DNA of 64,000 nt, from positions 1,674,001-1,738,000 of the forward strand of contig JARKIF010000008.1 in the NCBI GenBank assembly GCA_029378245.1. Reading direction: 5' to 3'. The notes below the pieces were generated by a model. The model searched no databases, was not told where the DNA came from, and saw only the letters and a program-made list of their open reading frames with translations. Origin of the DNA: Roridomyces roridus (taxonomy: Eukaryota > Basidiomycota > Agaricomycetes > Agaricales > Mycenaceae). This document shows, piece after piece, positions 57,901 to 64,000 of the stretch. Position 1 is the stretch's first letter, and the number at the start of each line of letters is the position of its first letter. Both the position numbers and the translations under genes were made by a program.

Positions 57901-58183
57901 CTGCATCCGTAAACGAGCTTTTGCGTGGTGGAAGCGTTACAACTGTGCGCGTCAATTGTTTTCTCTCGATCTATCTAAGCTCTGCACAGATCTCCTTAGT
58001 GCGGGTCTTGATACCGGAGTTGCCTTTGCCACCATCTTGATCTTTTTCACTCTCTCTTACCGCGGTATCAATTTTGCTTGGTGGGGCAACAGAGTTAACA
58101 GTACCACTTTGGATGGGAAATCGGTGCCGTGGAAGACTGTATCGAAGGGAGAGCATTTTGGACCGGGTGCCGGGGAATTCTGA
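54947..58183 (+). CDS. OPT-family oligopeptide transporter (probable frameshift near the N terminus)
   Basis: OPT proteins import small peptides with protons across the plasma membrane. After a hydrophilic N terminus comes the family entry motif [20 protein letters not shown], then [20 protein letters not shown] and about fourteen membrane segments. These include [55 protein letters not shown] with [29 protein letters not shown] and [20 protein letters not shown]. The signature KIPPR appears as [13 protein letters not shown]. The end is [14 protein letters not shown] to GPGAGEF. At least ten introns. At about 55091, DLEKDRFL and [15 protein letters not shown] are in different frames, one base missing in CTTCTTGAAAGC. 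The start is uncertain (54947 or 54986). Confidence 0.87.
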
Positions 58184-58281
58184 GTGTGTGCATGTACATA
58201 CTGGTCGAACAAAAGAAATTCCCACGACTACACTTTCTTTTGTGTGTCCCTGCGTGACCTCGGCCCTGACTGCGAAGGTCC

Positions 58282-61200
58282 ATGCTGCAGGGGGTAAGAC
58301 GGGCTACTAATATACTCCGTTCTCGTCCTGCCACGTCCTCCTCGAACCCACCTTCTCGTTTATCCCGCGCTCAAATGGCTACAATCCCGGATTGGGAACG
58401 CGTCAATCCATCGGCCTCCCCGTCGTTCCTCGTTTTCCAAAAACCGCTGCGAAAATCGCCCCAAGATGACAGAGATTACAAAGTAATCCGACTGGAGAAC
58501 GGGTTGGAGGCAATCCTTGTGCACGACGCAAAGGCAGACAAGGCTGCTGCCAGCTTGGATGTCGCTGTCGGACATCTTCATGATCCCGTACGTGTACACG
58601 CGTCTTTTCGTTCGTTTCTCGTCTCACCCGATTGCAGGATGACATGCCCGGTCTCGCTCACTTTTGCGAGCATCTCCTGTTCATGGTCAGTCCAGCCTGT
58701 TTTCCCGCTGTTCGCGCGCCTTATCCATTTTTAGGGAACCGAAGAATTCCCTCGAGAAAACGAATATTCGGAGGTCCGCTTCTTCGTGTATCGAATCCAG
58801 CGTCCTGACCATCGTCTAGTTCTTGGCCAAGAACAACGGCCATTCCAACGCCTTCACATCGACCACTAATACCAACTACCACTTCACTGTCGCTACTCCT
58901 GCGTTCGTATCCCGACTCTTGACGCGGATACTGGCAATCTCAACCCGAGTGTTTTAGGCTCGGCGGTGCCCTCGCGCGGTTCGCTGGTTTTTTCCACTCC
59001 CCGCGCTTCGCTCCATCCTGTACAACACGTGAATTGAATGCTGTCGACTCGGAGCACAAGAAGAATCACCAGGCAGATATGTGGCGGATCTTTCAGCTGA
59101 GTAAACATCTCAGCGTGGATGGCCATCCTTGGCGTAAATTCGGGAGTGGTCACCGAGAAAGTTTGACCGACGCAGCAAGACGACTCAAGGCCAAGGGTCA
59201 CTTGGAGACGCAGCAGAATGGCCATCTTGCGCCTTCTCCCATCCCATCCCGTCTGTCCTCTCCTGCCCCTTCTGTGGCCTCCACGGATAGCAGCGAGGCG
59301 GAGGCCGATGGCGGTGCCATTGGCCGGGAAACCCGGCGCCGGCTTATGGAATGGTGGTCGAAAGAATACTGTGCCAGCAGAATGCGGCTTTGCATCGTGG
59401 GCAGCCGTAAGCATTAACATCATGAACGTATATCTTCTGATTCACCCGCAGAATCCCTCGACGAGCTGGCTATCCTTGCGTCCAATCTCTTTTCACCTAT
59501 CCCGAGACACGCGGCCGATCCGTTGCCCATGGTCACTGCGTCGCCCGTAGGGCCGAAGGAGTTGGGGGTACGTTGGTTCAAGCCCTCTAGCCCTGTGATG
59601 CTCACCGATTTTGTAGACGCTTGTCGGCGTTCAGACGATTATGACATTCCACGCCCTTGAGATCTCATTCCCGATCGAGTGGCAGGCACCGTTCTGGCGC
59701 CACAAGCCCATGTCGTTCATTTCGCACTTTGTTGGCCACGAGGGTCCCGGTTCCATTCACTCTTACCTCAACCACAAAGGATGGATCACCGCGCTCAGTT
59801 GTGCGCCCCAGACGTTAGCACGTGGCCTCACTGCGTTCAAGGTGACCGTCTATCTTACTTTGGATGGATTCAGTGCGTAAAGATACCTTTGGTATTTTCA
59901 ATGACTGACCAACACCTCAGAGCATCACCGCGACATTGCACTTGTTGTATTCAAATTCTTCTCGCTGCTGCGACAGTCCCAATTCGATGCCTTCCATCAG
60001 CAGGAGCTGGCAACGCTCGCGTCAACCAAATTCCGTTTCAAGGAAAAGGGTCGTCCTGACTCTTACGCGACGTGGGCCGCGGAAAACATGACGCGGCCTG
60101 TCCCTCTGGATCTTATGCTGTCTGCCCAGTCACTCACATGGGACTGGGATGGGGATGACCTTCCCGGCGGCGGTGGCGAAACCAAAGTCCGCGAATACCT
60201 TGAAACCTTGCGCCCTCAGAATGCCAGAATCACATTGATGGCGAAAGGGGCGGAGCTGACTCAACTCGTTCCAAATGCAGTTTGGCAGAAAGAGCCTTGG
60301 TATGGCACCGAGTATTTTGTTGAAAAGGTACGCATGCCATCTATGGCTGTTGGATGTGTGCTGATTTCTCTCCAGTTCGACGACGCTTTCATCGAACAGG
60401 TATGGCAGCCCGCTGACGACCATTCGAATCACAGCTGACCGGCAACCTAGGCGCAAGGCCCCAACGATATCAAAGAGCTCTACTTGCCTGGTCCTAATAA
60501 ATTCATTCCGACTAATGTGGAGGTCGATAAACGTGAGGTGGCCGAAGTAAGTTTCAATCGAGTCTGGCGTGTTGATGTAACTGATTGTGTTCCAGCCACT
60601 GAAGCGTCCTCATCTTATCCGGGAGACTCCTTTATCCATCCTTTGGCACAAGAAAGACGACAAATTCTGGGTACCAAAGGCACATGTCGTGATCGACCTT
60701 CGAAGGTGTGTGAGGCGTGATTGGCATTCGTGTCTGTCTGATGTTCGAGCAGCCCGTATGGTAATGAGTCCCCTCGTGCAGCAATCATGACCAGGTGAGT
60801 TTGAATCAGGTCTATCTGCATATCCGATATTGACTTTTTGAAGACTGTATTCGGACGTCGTGATTGACGCGTTGACCGAGTTCACTTACGACGCGTCTCT
60901 TGCGATGCTAGAATTCCACTTTATTCCTCATACGAACGGGCTGTACGTTGGAATGGTCGGATACAACGACAAGATGTCCGTCTTTGTCAAGGCCGTTCTA
61001 GAGAAGATCAAAGGCATCCGCATCAATCCTGATCGGCTGGCGGTGATGAAAGAACAGGCCAAACGAGACCTGGAGAATTTCTTCCTCGGGCAGTCGTATT
61101 CTTTATCGGACTACTATGGACGATATATCCTTGCTCAAAAGCAGTGGACGATGGAGGAGCTTTTGAAGGAGCTGCCTTGTAAGCTGAACTTATTTTTTCT

Positions 61201-62441
61201 CGTTCGCCACTAAACATCTCTCGGTCAGCCGTTATGGCCAATGATTTGCAGCAACACGTCTCAAAGTTGCTCTCCGAAGCGCATATGCGTATACTCGTGA
61301 CAGGGAACATTTATGAGGAGGTGAGTCCCCTACATTGATTCCAGTCAATTTCTCATCATTTTCTAGGAGGCGATCAAGATTGCCGGGATGGCCGAAGAGG
61401 GCATCGGGTCTTCGAACCTCACTCCCAGCGAGTTGAACGACCGAGCCTTGATCCTTCCCCGAGCGTCCAACCACACGTGGACATCGACAATACCCAACCC
61501 CAACCAAGCCAACTCGGCACTCACCTATTACCTCCATTTCGGCTCCATCACGGATCAGCACCTCCGCGTGACTTCATCCCTCTTGATCCAAATTCTGCAA
61601 GAGCCGGCGTTCAATGTGCTTCGCACGCAGGAACAGCTGGGATATATAGTCTCGTGTTCCAGCTGGCTGCTCTCGGGGCAGAGTGAGAAGGGCCTGCGTA
61701 TTGTCGTGCAGAGCGAAAAGTCACCGGGGTACTTGGAAGATCGCGTCGAGGCCTTCTTGGACAGCATGAAGACCACGATTGAAGAGATGAGTCCAGAGGA
61801 GTTTGAGGAGCACAAAGAAAGTCTCAAGAAACGGTGGCTGGAGGCCGAGAAGAATCTGAGCGAAGAGGCCTCTAGATTCGCACTCCATGTCACCAATGGG
61901 CAGTGGGATTTCCTACGGAGTACGTCTTCGTGGCTGTCCCGCTGCATGATCTAACCACTCTCGTTTAGGTGAAAAAGACGCGGCGTTTATCAAGGACGTG
62001 ACCAAGGAAGACGTCTCACGACTATTCCTTGCCGACGTGCATCCCGCCTCTTCCACCCGTGCGAAACTTTCTGTCCACATGCGCTCGCAGAAGCGTCCTC
62101 AACTGCGGATCAGTTCGGCCGCTGCAGAGGCGTTTGTAGAGCTGGTCCGCCAACAGAATATCCCCGAGGAGACTTGGAAGGACGCGCCGAGCGGCGGGGA
62201 AAACCCGTTGCTTGCCGACTTTGAAAAGTACTGGAAGGGTGTTCTGGGTGGGAGTGTTGATGGACAGAGTCTCCTGGGTGAACTGCCGGGCTTGGTAACC
62301 CAGCATCCCGTACCAGGAGAGGGCGAGGATCTTCCTCGAAAGGGTGTGACTTATATAACAGACCTGGATGCGTTCAAGAAGGGTCTGCGCGTATCCGTCG
62401 ATCCAGGGCCTATGGAACGCTGGGAAACTGCTCGCATCTGA
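58282..62441 (+). CDS. ste23: Insulysin-type M16 metalloprotease Ste23/insulin-degrading enzyme
   Basis: In yeast Ste23 helps cut the a-factor precursor; relatives degrade peptides. The inverted zinc site is GLAHFCEHLLFMGT (HxxEH) with the distal Glu in TTRELNAVDSEHKKN. Other family blocks are NGHSNAFTSTTNTNYHFTVA, IMTFHALEISFPIEW, ISHFVGHEGPGSIHSYLNHK, FKEKGRPDSYATWAAENMTR, LEFHFIPHTNGLYVGMVGYN and RTQEQLGYIVSCSS. It ends GPMERWETARI. About fourteen introns and a continuous spliced frame. The upstream ATG at 58282 adds an Arg-rich, acid-free leader (MLQGVRRATNILRSRPATSS) that resembles a mitochondrial presequence. A second in-frame ATG at 58375 would give a cytosolic form (MATIPDWERVNPS). 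A Ser/Pro-rich insertion (PSPIPSRLSSPAPSVAS) interrupts the N-terminal domain as a surface loop. Confidence 0.94.
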
Positions 62442-62488
62442 GCTTTCAGTTAGATGTTGTATATATTATGTACTCTTCTCGTGTAGCC

Positions 62489-64000
62489 CTACTCATACAC
62501 CTCATCTCTTCCATCTCTTGGCCATTTCAGCTCGGAACTGAGCCTGTGATCGTGAGCAGGAGATGCTGTCAGCTTGCCTGACTCGCTCACCTTTGATTCG
62601 TACTTGGTGGTCCTAACAAGATGCTCGAAATAGTGGTCGGCCACCAAACGAAACAAGAGATTTTGAACTTGTTCGTCGCTCAAGTTGCTGTATTGATGCT
62701 TGTGCACAACAATGTCCTCGAGCGTCTCCTGCAACCCCCAATGTAACAGATCCACAGAATGATTACACCTCGCAACCGGACAGTCCCAAATGAAGCGGCC
62801 AGGAAGAAGCGTCGGCGGCTTGTAGATGATGCGAGGGAGAGGTAGGGTCTCCAAGTCAGATTCTGATTCTGATGAAGTCTCTCCAGGTGTCGAAGGCTCG
62901 GAGAAATCTGGGTCATATACCAAGCGCTGGGGTACGGAATGCATCTCGTCATCGAATAGGTGAAATGCAGTTGACGTGGAGGAAGTCTTTCTAGTCAACG
63001 CGTGGTCAAGACGCTTTTGCCAAACGTCTGGAGTCTCTCCAAAGGCGGCTAGGGCCTCGGAAATGGCGGTGGGATCGTCGGGGTCGAATTTGGGAGTAGT
63101 TTCGCGGCTATAAGTCCTGCCCCAATTTCGCGGCATTCCTTGAGCTCCAGATGCTCTCGCTCTCCAGACTCCGCGAATGAAAGTGCACCAATCGATGACA
63201 TCGAGTGGACAGCTTTTGTGGGGGCACAAGTAGAATGCCAATATCCACTCAGCATGAGCAGCAATCGCTGCTCGGACTTCGGCTCTGGAAACATGGCGGA
63301 CATGAGGGGCCGGTGGTGGATCTTTTGCAAATAAAACGGAATGAGAAAGATTCTCATCCTGGTGCTTGATTCGATATGCGGCGACAAGCGTTTCAACACC
63401 CAAAGGATGACGCCCCGTTTCGTCGTCTCGATGTTTATGGAGGATTTCTTTGATAAGGGCGATTAGTTGATAGCGCTGGAGGAATTTGCGGCTGCGATCA
63501 TGGATGTGGCGATCAATAGAGAGAATTTCGTATGTCCGACGTCTGTCCAGGATGAGAAAGAACCTCGCGTGGCTCGGTCAACCCACTTGTCTCTGGAACC
63601 CAGAAGGAGACTCTTGGGGTATCGGTCATCTAAAACGTCGGTGAGGGACCACATCTTTACACGCATATGAAGATGGCCTTGCCCGTCATGAACATGGCAG
63701 GCACTTCCTTGAGGCACTGGACCCAGACCTTGATTCTAAATCCTCGAGCGGGTATCTGACCATAAATGCCCGTGAGCTTCAAAGGAGCTTGTTTCGACCC
63801 TGATTTCCGCGATTGGCGGGCCCCGTCCCTGTCGTTGAGATCTTTCGTCAGAAACTCGAGTCCCGCCTCAGAAAGCCATTCGAGCTTCTCAATGAGTAGG
63901 ACGCCCAAGAAGTGAACCGGCTCGGAGGGCTTGGTAGGTGCGGTCAGATACTGCTCGGAAGTATCCAAACTGAGGAAAGTGGTTTGAGAAATACTTGGAG
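62489..64000 (-). CDS. Hypothetical protein, 5' end beyond the window
   Basis: I do not recognise the family. Two or more exons enter from the right edge (EPVHFLGVLLIEKLEWLSEA, IPARGFRIKVWVQC, KMWSLTDVLDDRYPKSLLLG). They continue into one 300-codon exon containing ETLVAAYRIKHQDENLSHSV, AHAEWILAFYLCPHKSCPLD, WRARASGAQGMPRNWGRTYS, an acidic Ser-rich linker (SSESESDLETLPLP), a Cys/His group (WDCPVARCNHSVDLLHW with HKHQ) and the end WPRDGRDEVYE. The Cys/His group could bind zinc. It is convergent with ste23, 47 bases apart. The start lies outside the window: the first in-window initiator-like codon is TTG, not ATG. Confidence 0.6.

Overview
The window is nuclear DNA of a filamentous basidiomycete, most likely an Agaricomycete. 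Genes are dense and cut by many 50-60 base introns with fungal-type GT-AG borders. Recognisable proteins include families expanded in Agaricomycetes (DUF6534 membrane proteins, OPT transporters) beside conserved eukaryotic genes: Rad6, Mcm7, DNMT1, Pot1, Mer3/Hfm1, Cks1, Ypt6, Tap42, Tyr1, MTHFR and Ste23. No prokaryotic operons, rRNA, tRNA or CRISPR arrays were seen.

Layout. 0-10 kb: Rad6-type E2, a DUF6534 protein, a Kex2-like protease, a hypothetical protein with an acidic Ser/Glu tract, and a Zrg17-like cation efflux protein. 10-21 kb is chromatin and replication: a SET-domain methyltransferase, Mcm7, a complete DNMT1 (RFTS, BAH domains, catalytic domain) and a USP5/Ubp14 deubiquitinase. 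21-29 kb: a secreted lactonase-like beta-propeller, a second Kex2-like protease, and a protein with two RNase III-like units. 29-41.8 kb is the most unusual part. It holds five genes for small secreted cysteine-rich proteins sharing a C-C-G-W signature. Four of them lie on two arms of a nearly identical 2.3 kb inverted duplication that encloses TYR1. One arm carries a 5' scrap of the neighbouring MTHFR gene, which gives the direction of copying. 41.8-64 kb: Ypt6, Tap42, Pot1, Mer3/Hfm1, Cks1, an OPT transporter, Ste23 and a partial hypothetical gene.

How genes relate. Several pairs are head to head across only 70-125 bases (Zrg17/SET, Mcm7/DNMT1, USP5/lactonase, Ecm15/EH-like, Tap42/Pot1, Hfm1/Cks1). 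Most of these short promoters carry an ACGCG core. The Mcm7/DNMT1 pair would suit co-expression in S phase, and Hfm1/Cks1 joins meiotic and cell-cycle functions. Two Kex2 proteases and Ste23 are the enzyme types that mature fungal pheromones and secreted proteins, but no pheromone or receptor gene is visible.

Sequence quality. Four well-conserved genes (Rad6, the SET gene, Tap42, the OPT transporter) each contain one apparent single-base indel in an otherwise intact reading frame. Assembly error is the simplest explanation. Exon borders were inferred by eye from frame continuity and family resemblance. They are best for Rad6, the RNase III gene, Ecm15, Cks1 and the cysteine-rich genes.
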